Source: Diadema setosum
Lineage: Eukaryota > Echinodermata > Echinoidea > Diadematoida > Diadematidae
Reading direction: 5' to 3'
Assembly: GCF_964275005.1 (NCBI RefSeq)
Contig: NC_092696.1
Location: forward strand, 24,868,972 to 24,932,971
DNA length: 64,000 nt
The notes beneath the pieces are model-generated. The model was not told the DNA's origin. It worked only from the letters and a program-made list of their open reading frames with translations, and searched no databases. The translations under genes and the position numbers were made by a program. This document shows, in pieces, positions 45,901 through 60,124 of this stretch (position 1 is its first letter; each line of letters starts with the position of its first letter).

Positions 45901-46814
45901 GAAAATTGAATAGCTCTGTGCAATTACTTATCAATTCTCCAATACTTTTGGCTGCAAGTCAGCATGATATAAATCCAACAACTTTCTCATCTTTTTAGAG
46001 AGACAATATGCATAAAATACAAATGATTACACAAAACACAAGCAACCAACCAACATAGCATGGGTTTTGATAGAAAAAAAGAACCAAACTTTCTTTGTAG
46101 AAACACACATTTGTAGACATTTCTTTATCTAGTCATTGGACAGAAGCCTGCCATGGATTGATTTATGTGCCTGAATCTGTTCTCAAGAGTTCACAAGCAT
46201 AAATTCATTTTAAAATATGAGGAATTACAGATTACAATCTGATATGCACAAATCTAAACACAAGACATTTATTTGGCATTTTTGTTTTAACTTTCTGAAA
46301 GTTTCTCATCACTTGTGAGACACCTTCCTCAAACTTGTAAAGAAAAACAAGACGGTGCATACCTTCGAGCCAAATGATATTCAAAAAGTATGTGTTCCTA
46401 GTCTTGCACTGCTCATGTCTTTGACATAGAAAAGATGCAGAATACAATGATATAAATACACAAGAAACTGCATCCTACTAAATCTGTAGATTGCACTTCA
46501 CTGTTTTTATAAAACAGTCTGGATGCTGAGACTAACACCTGCCAACAAACCAAGCTTCAGGACGACTAGACGATAACAGCAACAATTCCATCGTGTCATT
46601 CACAACACCGACATAAAGATAAAGAAGGGCCAGAATGAAGAGTGCAATGACCTTAAGCAAAGTCCTGTGGGTTTTCCATCTGCCCTCTACAAAACAGTTT
46701 GGCGTTACCACACCAACCCGACACCAGAGTTGCGTTACCAGAAAGAAGCTGGAGGTCGAAAGACAACCTTCCCCTGCCAAACAGTTCCATGCGGCGTAGG
46801 GGCAAAGTCGTCTT
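42961..46814. other. Intergenic DNA and probable 3' UTR of the FAR gene
   Basis: About 3.9 kb between the repeats and the FAR stop codon. The right-hand part likely holds the FAR 3' UTR because the gene reads leftward. Short open frames exist on both strands, none with recognisable similarity. Confidence 0.5.
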
Positions 46815-49800
46815 TCAGTGGACACGGGCAATGGTGCTGGTAACACGACAGTAGCGCAGGAAGCGGAAAAAGATGTTCATGACGAAAGCCCACAGGTTGC
46901 GCGCCAGCTGGGATCGGGCGATGAGGAACCTCCAGATGATGACAAGGAGGAAGGTGTTGAACATCCAGCGGATGTTGCGAAGCCTGCGGGAGAAGACACA
47001 AATGATATGAAAGTTTGCCTCTGGTGATGTACGCCCTTATTAAGTTACTGCTTATAGGAAAATGGAGGAAATGTACAAAGTTTATGGTATTTGAGATTCT
47101 GGTAGGGAAAGGGATAAACAATGAAGTGATCTTGTTTTGTTTGTTTTGTTTGTTTTTTGCTAATTTTAAAATATACAGAAATATCAACTCTGATCTCAAC
47201 ATGATTGTGACATGTAGACATGTACATTTCTTCATCCATTGCTGTTTGCTGTACTCCACATCTGTAAATTTAACCTGACACTAAAATGTCAGAAGTCCCA
47301 ATTCATGAAAAATTGGTCTTGCTATATATACAGCATATCATTATGCACTACCTCATCGTCAGAGGAAAGTAATGCAACCTTCTCTTTCTGTATTCACACT
47401 GCAGAATGAAGTGAAAAGAGCGAAGAGTATCTGAGGACTGCTGAGCAAATCTACTACAGTGATGCTGTCTGTGACAATAGCAGTCAAATACACTCAACCT
47501 TGCTATAGTCGACTTCGCGTAAGTCAAATAATTGCCTAAGTCAAAGGTTTTTTTCGAGTCTTCTCTTTATATTCTATTGATTTTAATCCCTCATAAGTCA
47601 AACTTTCTCAAAGTCAAAGCCATTTCTTCAGTCCAAGGTTGACTGTATAAGAAACAGGGTATGAAATCTTGAAATCAGACACAAAATCTGAAAGTTGCAA
47701 TCTTGTTATTTGCATGTTTACAAACTGAGAAGTATCGTATCTAAATGGTGGTGTAAACTAGCTTCTGTCGGTCACCTCATCAAAACATCAATCCCATCAC
47801 TCTCAAAATTTGTCTTGAAATATGAAAGAAGGACTCAAATGTGATCTTTATGGACTCGGTTGAAGGAATGACTATGTCTCTTTGTAGCAGTGTGTACAAA
47901 CTGTAGATTCTACTACAAAGTACAAAGCAAAGTACTGAGGACCATGCTTCCACTTTGTTGAAAAAGTGAGAAATAATTCAGCATTTCACATTCTAAATAA
48001 CGTATATGGCACAATGGCATAAAATAGTTGCAGCTTTCTTTGCAGCTGTAAGATTACAGCCAGAGTTTCACTGATATATTGCTGCTGTGTAGTGGCCTTG
48101 TTGTTCAAACTCACTCCATCTTTCAACATGTCTCTATCCCATGTAAAATACTCACATCCTAATGTGTCCTCTGGCTGATGGGAGGCTGTTCATATCTTCG
48201 TTGAGGACGAATCGTTTGGTGCCCAGGCAGTACGCCTCCAGGTAAGACGGCCAATGGAGCGGCCTCACATCAATGAAGTATGTCTACAGGGAGAATCATC
48301 ACAATTACCGTTTGATAGGATAGTTCGCAAAGATCACAGAAGAAAGGTCAAGCAAAACATACCTCAGGTTGGTAAACAACAAAGTTTACACATTCCATAT
48401 TCAAGCATTAGTAACTCAAATTGGCTGATAATGAATAATTTGCAGGGGTAAACCCCATACAAACTAGAAATGATACCAGGAGAAAATGGTCAATGTCACA
48501 CACCATATCAGCTTCAAATTAGAAAAATAAACCTAAATGTATCACAAATGTCACTTTCAGCTTGAGCTTTTAAAGTGCAAAAAAGTAGCATCAATGTTTT
48601 GCACACAGTAGGGCCACCAACCTCTCCATATCAAAAAGCATGCTGACGCATAGTCAAAAACATAATTTGATGGCACAAATCATATTTTGGTTCAAAACTG
48701 GGGGAAATTTAGACTCACTAAGCATGCTAAATACTAAATATTGTTAGCATCGTTGTCAGTGACGTCGCAGCAAATGACTTCATATAATTGCAGTCAGAGA
48801 TTGAGCCCTTTACATTGGGAATAAAAATGATGCCAGAGAGGAGGGAAAGGAAAGAGAGGGTTAAGAGGGAGCGAGGCCTCACCTTTCTGTCTTCCTCACT
48901 CATGGCGGCTGAGAGTGCTGCTGTGTTCTGATTGGTCCACTCCCACGTGTTGGTCGTGAAGTATTTGAGTGTGTGCGCCATCTTGGTGATCTTTGAGTTC
49001 ATTCTTGCCATCCTGAAAATAGCAAGAACAGGAAGGTGAAAACAACAGAGATAAAAATGACAATACTATATCAATCAGAAAAACAAAATAACATACATGT
49101 ATTTTACAATACAAGGATCGCTTTATGATCCCATATCATGAAACAGCTAACAATGATTGTGACACACGATTATTAGTTTCCATGGTAACAGTTGTGTAAC
49201 TGCAAGTATTGGAATCATTCCTCTAAGTATTAAGGCAACTTGGGAGCCAAGTGTTGACAGCATTAGGTCCATGATGTTTAGCAGAGAAATCTCTGAAATT
49301 TTCGCCGAGTAAGATTCTTTTATATTCCTGAAATTGGTATACACCTTCACATAATCCATATAATACCACCAGTGGATGTCAAAACTGCATAACAAAACAA
49401 TCTAATAGAAATTATGTGTACTGTTTAAAAAATTTAATTTCGTTGTGTTTAAGTTCTAGAGTTGTTTTGATAATACTGTAACTTCAATCATTATGTCCTG
49501 GTAAATGTATGACTGATGCCTTACAGCATTTTGTAACTGATAATGAAAATATCACCCCATATGCAAACGTGCAAATGTTATTATGTTATGTCATGCCATC
49601 TGGAAGTCATCGACTTACATAGGTTTCTTGCCCCGTAGCCTCAGGTAGCAGTCTATGAGATAGGCAGGGATTTTGGCACCAACCATGTTGAAGTACTCAA
49701 AGGCCATCCTGGATGAAAAGGTAGAAAAATATGTGAAACAGGAGTTGACAAACCTGAGGACCATGTACACACATTATCAATTTCATTAACTCAATTCTAC

Positions 49801-52800
49801 TAAGACTGCTTCACATGCTCCTAACATTCTTTGCAGCAATAGCTAAACATACAGCAAGTTACTGAATATATAAATGAACCCAACTGCTTTATTATTTACA
49901 CAACCATTACCAAATAAACCCAGCTAACTCACAACTTCTTAATTGACAGAATCTCTAAATGAACATCTTTCATCATTGTTAAGTTTTAAAAGCTACTGCT
50001 TTTCTTTTTCAGCAAAACTACAATGAATGATAATAACGTTAAAACAAATGTTTAATTGTGCAGAATACATGTAGTTCTCTGTACAGACATTCCATACATT
50101 TTCATAAATTGCTCATAAATTGGCACAGAACAGAAGCAGCAAATAAAGAGTGAATTGGTGATGAGGATTATATGGATTCTTACGGATTCTTGGTGAGGCA
50201 TGCACTGGGCCGTCTAAAAACCTTCTCCAGCGGAATCCTGTTGTACAGGTCTGGAACAATTTCTGTCACAGAAGTAGAAAAGAAAATTATTTCTCTCTCG
50301 AAGATATACTAAAAACTCCACTGATGTCTATTATATAAAACAGTATCAATATTTTCCTCTGCAATTAAAAAGGTAGCAAGAGCCTTCTGAATACACATTA
50401 CTGTTCACAAAACTTTTTGCAACTTAGGTTGTACATTTCAAACATTATAAGTAGAATGCATCAGTGAAGTTTGAGAAAAATCCTACAATCTGTTCAAAAG
50501 TTTTGAATTTTTAAGGTTTTGGTGCAACCATTGCTGGATGCGACGACTACTACAGTTCTTGACATCAGGCATGGAAAACAAGAGATAATATATATTTGGG
50601 TTTCATTCTCATTAATGTTACAAACACCATCAAATCATCAGAAAGTACAGTTGGGTATTTAGACTACAATCTCTCACCTACAGCACTCCATCGGGCTGGG
50701 TTCACTGGGCTTGTGACACAATTATACACTGGGATTGAGGGAGGTCTGTTAAAAGATGGAATAACATAAAGACATGTTCATTTATAATGTCTTTTGCTCA
50801 GCGACATCAGAATCAATGGATGGTACTTCAGAAATTTCTTTACTCACGCAAAAAAACAAAACCAACATTATACAATCGAGGTGTTCACATTCATATCCTA
50901 CTCATACTCAGCAACAAACTGCAGAATATCATTGCTAATGTAGTGGGGTTTTTTTACAAAATGTTGATTAAAAAGACAATTAATTCTGATATCTTTATCC
51001 ATTCACATCTCCTATTTAAATAGCATCCATTGAACCAGAAATCATAATAAAAAATCAATCAAACACATAAATGGAAGGGAAGCAATAAAACAACAGATCA
51101 TGCTATTCTATAATTTCTATATTTCCATATCTTCTACCACCCCCTCCCCACCAAGTGATAAAAAATTGACATTCACATATTCTCATGAGCAATATAATCC
51201 AGCTGACCAGCTGACTGATGTCTAGTTTATTATAAACAAAGATTACTCACTTTTGAACTCCAGTGTGCCACGTTGCTGCAATCATCATGTTGACCACAAA
51301 GTCCACAGGTGAGATATCCACAATGGCTTCAGCATCACCTATCATCATGCGCAGGAGTCCCTTGCCAACCTGAGGTGGGATTGAAAACAAAGTTATGAGA
51401 AGTCTAATCAGACGCTGGTGAGAATCGATACATAAAGTCTGCAGCATACCTCTGTCTATACTGCTATCTATGAAAAGATGGATGTAAAGAAAGATGTTTC
51501 TCCAGCAGAAGATCCTGGTATCAATATCAGCATTACAGCAGATTATTAAAATCAAATAAAAGTCAGCTTCAAGTCTATTCAAGTTGTATCATGATTACAG
51601 AGATATGTTTAAAACAAATGCAAAGCTGTTAGTTGGTAAATGAGAGAAATTATTTCTTTTCCCTCTCACCCCCCCCCCCCCCCTCCCCACTCCAACAAAG
51701 CCATCATACTGGAGTCCCATTCTCAACATTGATATCTTGAATTGCTCATTTAACACAATCTAGCGAAGACTAGTAGCATGGTTAACATCTTCACTCTAAT
51801 CACTCTCATCATTGTATGCATTGCATGTTTAGGTCTCTCCTCCTTTTTCCAATACATTCTTCTATTCCTACCTATCTGTTGTTTTGCTCAATTTGTCCAC
51901 TACTTTCTAACGCCCTTTTTTTCTCTTTCCCTCTGGATCGATCAATGAATTAGTCAATCAATCAATTAATCGATCAATGCATTACTTACAGCTATGAATA
52001 TCCCACTTGGTCCATTGAAGTTGTCAATCCATCCCTGGAAAAGAAGAAAAAGTGGATCCACATGAATGATTTGATGATTCCTTCATTTGAAGTTCTCAGT
52101 AAATATGAATATGGTACACTACATTCTTACAGTAACAGGTGAGTTTCATCCAGTACTCATTCTTGGTTTTACAATAAAGGTTTCTGGACTAAGGTATGGG
52201 AGTGGCAGGTTTTTGACGAAAATATGTCAAAAAGATCGTGAACACAAAGAATACAAAAACACTGTCCAAATTATATCCTGCAAAATTGAGGGTTGTTCCA
52301 ACAAATCCATTATATCTTCAACTTTCATACTGATTTTACTTCATACCACAATGTGAACAAGAAATCCAGCAAAGTAACAAATTCCTGTAAATGCTTTAAT
52401 TTTTGTGCACCGAGGAGTAATATAAACACATTGATCTCTTTTCTAAACACAATGATCCCTTTTCAAGACTTACAGGGAAAGGTTCTTTCCACGACGCTCC
52501 AACGATCGACGGTCGTGTGATGCAAATTGGCAACCCCCTGCCCTCCTCCACCACAATGTATTCAGCCAGGGCCTTGGTGAAGGTGTATGTGTTGGGCCGC
52601 TTCCCCAGCAGCTTGGGCGTTAACGTTTGTATCATGTCCTCCGACATCCATCTAGTACATCAGGAACAAACAGACAATGCACTTTTAAAGTTTCTGGCGT
52701 AAACAAACCATTCCGCCGCAAAGAAATGCTGTAAAGCAAGATGTTTCTGCAGCATGAAATTTTCGTGAATGGCCACTGGCATTCAACACATATAGTGCAG

Positions 52801-55800
52801 ACAAAAACTTTTGTGTGCATTTTTGGTTGAACAATAGCATCGTCGTTGTACTTTATAAATATAGCTTTTGAGAAATGACAGCATACTTTGATGTACAATG
52901 TAGTCTCACATTTCATCACGAAAGACAAGAGAAACCAAATACAACCTTACACTGCTGCCAAAAAGAAGCCTAATATCTGAACTTTGTAATAACAGTATAT
53001 TTTACACAAAATTGTAATATCATGATTATCAAAATCTATCAAATGTAATGCCACAGATTATGTGGCTTAAAAAAACAAACAAACTATTGAATATATAATT
53101 TCCCATAAGGACAAACCTTCCTTCATTTAAAACTTATGCAAGCCTAGAGCAGCATTATCAAATATGTCGATTAGCAAGCATAAAATCTGATACCATCAAT
53201 GTTAAAGCTCTTGACTTTATTCTTTCATTAAAGCACAACTTTTTTTTAATTATACTTATGTGTATTACTCAAATAGCATCAACAATAATGCATAAATTTG
53301 ATTTTCAATATTTCCATCTAAAATCTGTGTCAGCCATTACAAATTAACTTCTTTAGTAGAGGAGGAGGAGGGAGAAAGGAGGAAAGAGAAGGAAGAAGAG
53401 AAGGAGGTGGAGGAGAAGGAAGACCAGGGAGAGGAGCAGGAGTATCAAAAAGAGGAGGAGGATGATTATAAAGGCAACAATCTCTGAAAGACTCACTCGA
53501 CAGCATCAAGAATCTTGTATGGGTCGACTGGTGGCGGGTACACAACCTCGTCAATCTTTGATCTGTCACAGTTAGCGTAGGCAGTCGAGACATGTTGCAG
53601 TACCTTCAAAAAAAAAGGAATATCACCAGAGCGTACAAATCTAAGATCACTATTCATACCTAATCCATGCAAACTTTGTCAAGATTCTGAGTTTTCACAA
53701 CACCCCTCACTTTAGAGTAAACTTAGTAACCATGCCAGTAAAACTTCCACTGGAGAACATCCCAGGGCCAATTCAAGTCCGCCATGAGTTAAGATTTGTC
53801 CTTAATACTGTTTTCACTAACAGGTCTGCCAACATTTCCACATCCAAATCAGGGAGATTCCACACAGCAATCAGGGAGATATCTGTGTTACATGCTTTTC
53901 AATGTGCAAAAATAATTCCCAATATGTTGCCTGTACATAACAGTTTCCATGGAAGAATACTTTCTCCTTGATGCAAATTTCCCTGTCAACGTTAATCTTT
54001 TTACCTCTAATTTCTTCATTCCTCTGCACAGCTGAATGATTTTCCTCGTAGCATGAACGTTGAGTCTCAACGACAACCTTCAAGACAATAAACACATGGA
54101 AAAACAAATTTTAGTCATTTTCAATTCTGCGGGACTAAATTTGCGGTCTTTTATTGTAAAATGTATGCACAAAGGATACAATCCTAATGGGGAGGGGGCA
54201 TTTCTTTGCCTTTATCTCTCAACCTTCCATGTCACATTTCAAGGGATCATTACAATGTACCGTATACGCCAAATATTTTTCGAGGTTTTTATTTTTGTGA
54301 TTTCATGAGTTGGGCGCTATTCGCGAATGTAAAGACACGCGAAAATATTGACTCTGATCCCGATATGAATGTGATGTGCACGAATACATTTTTCTCTTCA
54401 GCTTTGTACTCAATCACAAATTTAACCAATCGCAAATTTAACCACTCGCAAAATCGTCTGGAAGTCCGGATTCGCGAAAATTTGGACTCGCTAAATATAT
54501 GGGGTATACAGTAGCTATACTATATACCACTTACAGTATCTGTGAACACATGCATTTGCATGATGGCTTGAATTTGGCACACTAAAGGTTTTCTAATCTG
54601 TCTGAATTTATCCATGATTATGTAAGCCATGTTAGCACTACACATACACATAGCTGAAAAGCATATAACAGAAAATCAGACTTTGTTCCCTGTGTGATTC
54701 CATAACTGCATGATTGAATTACTCAAGATTCTTGACCCCTTCTCAGGCTTTTCTGAAGGTCATCTACAGTCATCGATAAGTGTAAAAAGATAACGAACAT
54801 TTCCATTATTCAATCTTTCCTTTCTTTTCTTTTTTAACAGTGGTCTTTGATCTGTGCCTTTAACAAAGTGGATGCAAGATAGACCTCTGACACTATTGCC
54901 CATAGACATTTACCTGTGTCCGCATTCTGTGTGAACTCTACTTTGGCATGATGATATGAGTTCTGCACAAATCCAAAGATTACAGAATATCTGCCTATCT
55001 CATCTCAGCAGTTAATCATTGATTTAAGATTTAAGATTGTAGAGGTACAGATATTCAGAAGCAGCATTTAGAATCCTTACAGTGAATGAGAGTTGATTTG
55101 AATGGGTATTAAAACACTGACATCTTTTTTTCTTTCTCTTTTTTAGTGTTTATTCAGCCTTGCCTGGCATGGCAATGATAGAGCAAACTGCATTGGAAGT
55201 GGAAGAGGTTCATTGACATCCTACTTATACTGAAATTATCGGAGAAACATAACCGTGGAAATAAAGTAATAGACCAGAATATGACAAGAGTCCTTCAATT
55301 GCTTCTTTTTACAACCTCTGTGCACTGCTGCCTCAAATTATGTCACTGACTTCAAACTTACATTGTATATCTCCATAAAAGACCAAACAGCCTGGTTTAT
55401 ATCTATGTAGTATGATCACTACCGTATAAGTGGGTGTGAAGTGCATGGAGGTGAAACGAACTTTGTATTGTACATTGCATATTCTGAAATTGCCTTGGCC
55501 TCAATTCTCTGATTTGTAGCAGTCACAAACTTGAGCTGCTTGTCATTTCATTTTCGGCAATGTCAATGCCGGTATCACAGTTCAAGAGTGTGCAAATGTT
55601 TGATAATATATCTTTTGCGTGTTATAGGCCGAGCTAGACATATGATTGGAAAGTGTCTACAAAACGTACAATGAAAGAAATGGAAAGATTTTTGGACTTT
55701 AAACTGTTTCAATAGAATGATATTCTCCGTACTGGAGGTTACCTTTACTACCTAGCTGCTCACAAAGAGTTTTTCAAAGAAATGTGATTTTTTTCCCATA

Positions 55801-58298
55801 TGAGATTATGCTATCATTAATCATACTTTACATGAAATTGGAAGTTTGATATATTCAGTTTGTGTCATTGTAATTAATTTTTTGGTAGATGAATATCACG
55901 CTATATCTGCCAGACACATCAAATTACAGAAATTTGTTGCAAGTTTCACAGAAACACATGGAATTCATTCCAAGTGCCAAGACAGCACTATTGAAAATAC
56001 ATGGAATTTAAACGTGTGACCATCCTGTTCTTTTATTTTGCAAGTTTTACTTCCCCCATAAAACAAGAGAGTAAAGATGGACTTACGATAACTTCTCATC
56101 AAATCGGACGGTTGCGGCGACATGGAACACAAGTTCCACCTCTTCTTGTAGAAGTTTGATGTCGGCTTCACTGAGCAACAGATCTGGTTCAGTCAGATCA
56201 CTCTCGATGGGGACTAGTTTGGACTTGAAGTTTGGCTGGGCAGCTCGGACATTGTCAAACAACTGCAAAGTTCCAGACAGAAAGGGTTTAACAACCCATG
56301 ATATATAAGAACACATTATAAGAAACGGACTGTGTACATCTTTTTTTTTTTCAACTTTTCTTTCTTTTCCAGAAGACAATAAACCATTTTATCATTGACA
56401 GATATGATAGTGTCATTGGTGCTATCAGAGTTAAACACATGATAGGACGAGAAAAATGAGAATCAAATTTCATTAACCTTTTCATCTGAATCAACATGCT
56501 GAATATTCAAATGTTTTCATTGAGGTTTGAAGGGCAAATATCTTTCAAATATTCAAAAGTCCCCAAGATCTTATTTCATTTGGGTCTACATGTAGCTCTG
56601 AGCAATTGACAACAAAATAAGACTGGTGATGATAAAAAATGTTTTGTTTTCTACTCATGCCACACTAATGATCTGGATGCATACCATGCCCGAGGTGATT
56701 TCGTCAATGCGAGCTGCCGCTCGTTGGCCAGACTTGGGCCGGATGAGGAGGAAAACCTTCTTGATGTCGGGACAGCATCTCATTAGCTTCTCCAGCATCA
56801 CCTTGCCAATGAAACCTGTGGAGCCGGTGACCATCAGGGTCTTGCCGGCGTAGAAGTCGGCGATGGAGCAGTGGGCCATGCCGCCGGTGGTGGTTGGGGC
56901 GCTTAGCTTCTGCAAGAAAGTGCCAGAAAATGCATGGTCTCTGTTACTTGAGGTACAGAACAAGAAACAACAATAAAAATAGTCAGGGAAAGAGAGTGTA
57001 ACACATGTTGAATACAACAAACACACTCTTTGGAACCATATTTCCTGTTAGGATTATTGCTCTCAAGAGTTGTCTGTATCAGGACTGCAAATTTATCGTT
57101 TGAGGTAAAGGATTTAAGAAATATATGAAGTAATGTTGAATTAACATCTAAACAGTAATTTTCATTACAAACCATTGATTGCTCTAATGAAAATTGCTTT
57201 CATCACCATTACAGTCCAGTGTCAGTATAAAGATTTACAAGTTTTATGATGCAACAATAGTAAGTGGTAACGTGCTGCGCAGCAGAACATATTTCTTCGC
57301 AAATAGCAAAGAGACTGGCTATCAGGTTTTTTTTTTTTTTGTTCTCTCTCTCTCTCTTTATCTACACTATGTCTCTTCTGATGTGAGATATAATGTGTGA
57401 TCAAATATGTCTTGGGGGTCTCCTGATTACACAATACACAAAATCACCTGGTACGCTTTGAGATGTATTCAAGTGTGACAAATACAATGTATGACCTTTA
57501 TAAAGGTCAATGATGTTATATGCTTCAGGCATGCACCACAGCACATTGACAAGCCCGAAGTGCATAAACAACGAAACGCTTGGCTAATAATGTGTGTACA
57601 ATGTAATATCTCAACTGTATTCTTTTCACAGTGTTAGTATTACCTATCCACTGGAATCAAAGATACAACAAACTAGTCAATATACATGTAGATGTTCGTT
57701 TCAACAAAACTCACAACAACCAGTAAGGAGCTCCATTTTCAAGCCTACGGCAGATAATTTTTCAGCTTTTTTAATTTCTCTTGACAATCCTAAAAAGAAG
57801 AATTGTTTCTCAAGAGTAATTAATCAGTGTGTCTGAAACTTCAAGCACCAAGGCAAACCACAGACAAGCTTCAAGGTTGCTATATAGTATGAATATCCTT
57901 TGTGTAAAAAGTGCAAGATGGGAATGAGATACAACAGAAAGAGTCAAGTACGTCTGTAAGCCATCCATCATTCAACCATAACGCCATCCAAAATTAAACT
58001 GCCGGCTACATGTAAAACCTATGTGGTCAAAGTTTGGCACAGGAGGTCGAACCTTAATGTGTCTTTTTTTTTTTACTACAGTGGTTAATATCACATATAT
58101 GAACGGACCAAACTATGGCAATAAGAAATAGCCATGAAAAAGAACACAAGAAATTAACAACTTTCAGCAATTCACCACTTTCTGGCTGCTTACCATGGCA
58201 AACTCCTCACTGGAAACCTGAACCATACCAGGAGCCCCCGATGTGCGGTCCCCATCTAAGGGGGCACAGACGGGAGTATTGTCATCAAAGCAGGGCAT
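46815..58298 (-). CDS. FAR1: Fatty acyl-CoA reductase (FAR1/2-like), complete, 14 coding exons
   Basis: Reduces long-chain acyl-CoA to fatty alcohol with NADPH at the peroxisomal membrane, feeding ether-lipid and wax-ester synthesis. Coding exons: 58194-58298, 56685-56909, 56087-56262, 54005-54077, 53497-53603, 52474-52651, 51990-52034, 51251-51369, 50678-50745, 50184-50262, 49619-49708, 48883-49012, 48156-48283, 46815-46983; borders and phases agree, total 563 residues (human FAR1 515). Residues 1-45 are an extension; then the Rossmann motif TGSTGFIG (63-70), HVSTAY (197-202), the SDR pair Tyr251/Lys255 in [21 protein letters not shown], and the C-terminal 'sterile' domain with FRRP and DVRPLHW. 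Hydrophobic stretches near 516-530 and 537-553 fit the membrane anchor. FAR1 versus FAR2 cannot be decided. No lesion seen. Confidence 0.93.
46984..48155 (-). other. FAR last intron
   Basis: 1.17 kb. Holds a diverged copy (about 47140-47290) of the repeat at 54260-54510 and a TA-flanked MITE (47491-47645). Confidence 0.75.
47491..47645. mobile_element. TA-flanked MITE (pogo/Tigger-like ends)
   Basis: CACTCAACCTTGCTATAGTC at the left, CCAAGGTTGACTG at the right, TA on both sides, with repeats of AAGTCAAA inside. Termini of the type CAGTCAACC are usual for pogo/Tigger-like elements. Confidence 0.6.
53341..53464. repeat. GGA-rich purine tract in a FAR intron
   Basis: More than 100 bp of nearly pure A/G on the plus strand (pyrimidines on the transcribed-sense minus strand), ending about 30 bp beyond the exon donor at 53497. 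Could form triplex DNA or bind splicing factors; neither is shown. Confidence 0.8.
54078..56086 (-). other. FAR intron 3
   Basis: 2.0-kb intron. It contains the MITE at 54260-54510; the rest is unremarkable. Confidence 0.75.
54260..54510. mobile_element. TA-flanked MITE with CGTATAC ends
   Basis: Left end CCGTATACGCCAAATATTTT, right end AAATATATGGGGTATACAG, TA on both sides. Several internal CGCGAAAA/TCGCAAAT segments. A diverged relative is at about 47140-47290 in another intron of the same gene. Confidence 0.6.
56910..58193 (-). other. FAR intron 1
   Basis: 1.28-kb intron; GTAAGC donor and CTTTCTTGCAG acceptor on the minus strand. No other feature recognised. Confidence 0.7.
58194..58298 (-). 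other. FAR1: FAR exon 1, encoding an extra N-terminus
   Basis: Open frame of 35 codons from ATG (58298) to a GTAAGC donor, starting [17 protein letters not shown] and ending SSEEFAM. It joins in phase to exon 2 at 56909 ([10 protein letters not shown] then MAHCSIADF). An in-frame TAG lies 9 nt upstream of the ATG, and A at -3 favours initiation. Without it, translation could start at the Met (56879) that corresponds to the start of human FAR1. Confidence 0.7.
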
Positions 58299-60000
58299 TT
58301 TGATCTACAAGCTCAAGAACAGACTCTTTCCACAAACAGCAAGTTCAGTCTTCACCCTTCGATGGAAAGCGGAGGGTGATATGCAGCGTTGTCAGTTAAG
58401 AGTCCCTCTTATTGATGTAGCAGAAGCAAAATATTTTAGCACTTGACTTCCTCGAACAGCAGTCAAACTGTTTCCACAATAGGGATATGTGGCTCAATAA
58501 CGCTTCAGTTTACAGAAATCTTCATATACAATGATCACAGACCTCCCAGGTGCAAATCAGATGCTGACAATATTCTGTTATCCATCAAGCAATGCAGTGG
58601 CATTCACATCTGATCCAAACTGAATCTGGAGCTGTATTTAAGCAAATTACCACGTGTGTTATTTACAAGGATTTTTTTTTTTTTTGGGGGGGGGGGGGTA
58701 CGGGCACAGGAGTTTTGCGTAGTGGATCTTTTTTAAGCAAAACAAATACTCCATATCCGTTTCATCACTGATTAAAGGCAGTGGCAATGAAAATGGACAA
58801 GAAAAAAAAAATCTCTCATCGTATCCATATCATTAAATTCCGGTATTTCGACCAATCAAATTGGCCACACTGATGTGTGGGTACATGCTGATCAATGGAA
58901 ACACTTATCACACCTTTGTGGTTGCACTAATTCCTTGTGAAATCCACTAGGGAATGTTTGGGTAAGGTAAACACAGGAGTAAACTGGTACCAATAGGTTT
59001 GAGTCACAGAAGACAGAATTAATAACAGACTAAGAAGATTTCAGTCGAAATTAAAGCAAGATTACACAAATCTGTTCCAGCTAAAAAAGCCACAAATAGC
59101 TTGAGAAGGATAAAAATAGTCCAAATGTGTGCTGAATTTTCTATTAAATGAACTGTCTGTTTGCACATGGCCAAGAATAGGCACCTAGAACTATTTTGGT
59201 CTTCATTATCAAGTACGAACTGAAAATAGTGTAAGTCTATGGTTAAGATAGAGGATTTAGAGTTGAATAAATAATAATATCCTCACAACCAAGCTTTGTT
59301 TATTTGTCAGTTTCTTAAACTGTTTTCTGTCACTCTGTTTTGGGGCTGATTTTTTTTTTTATACATATCTCCATAAAATTTGGCTGCAAAAAAGCATGAT
59401 GTACAATGTACCTGATAGCAATCATCAGAGAGATGTGACCAGTTTCTATGGGATATGGAATGCTAACTTCTAAACTTCAATGACATGCTTTAGTTGTTGT
59501 TTTTGTTTTTCAATTGTTTGTATTCCTCTGACAATCAATCTCTGTGGAACTCTATTCCCCCTCACTTGAAAGCTACAAGTTTGATATTTTAGATTTCTTT
59601 TGTAAACTGATTTTCTTTCAGTGCTACGAAACAGAATAGCCATACAAGTTACAAAGTGTATCATCTTTGCATATAAACCATTTTTAAAGTGCAAATCTAC
59701 ACAATGTTTATTAAAGCTACTTTCATAAACAGAGTAAACACAAAGAAACCAAATGACAAAAGGTTCATCAGAATGAGACGTACAATAACAAAGTTATGGT
59801 TATCCCACTGTTTCACACGTTCTTACAAATGGTGATGCTATTAAACAGCACCCATATACAAATAAGATGAGGTTACAAATGTAACAAGTGAACACCTCAA
59901 TGGAGTCTCCAACTGATTTGTATCATGCATCTTCAGTATTCCTTTGTGACAGGCAAGATTTTTTTTTACCATACCCTTACCACCACTTATTCGAGGGCAT
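58299..60000. other. Upstream flank of the FAR gene
   Basis: Includes the 5' UTR or promoter of FAR in its left part. A T/G run at 58671-58698 is notable. No further gene was seen. Promoter elements could not be defined. Confidence 0.5.
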
Positions 60001-60124
60001 GCTTTAGCCTATATTATATACCTCATTTCTAGAATCCTCTCATCTGATTGGTTAAAAGGGGAGTCATGAAAATAACTGTGCCCTATTTTTGAGTTACTGT
60101 GACCGGGGCCCGGGCACAGTTAGT

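Noticed and set aside
46735-47259. 174-codon minus-strand frame
   Set aside because: It overlaps the last FAR exon in a different frame and runs into intron; the FAR reading explains the region better.
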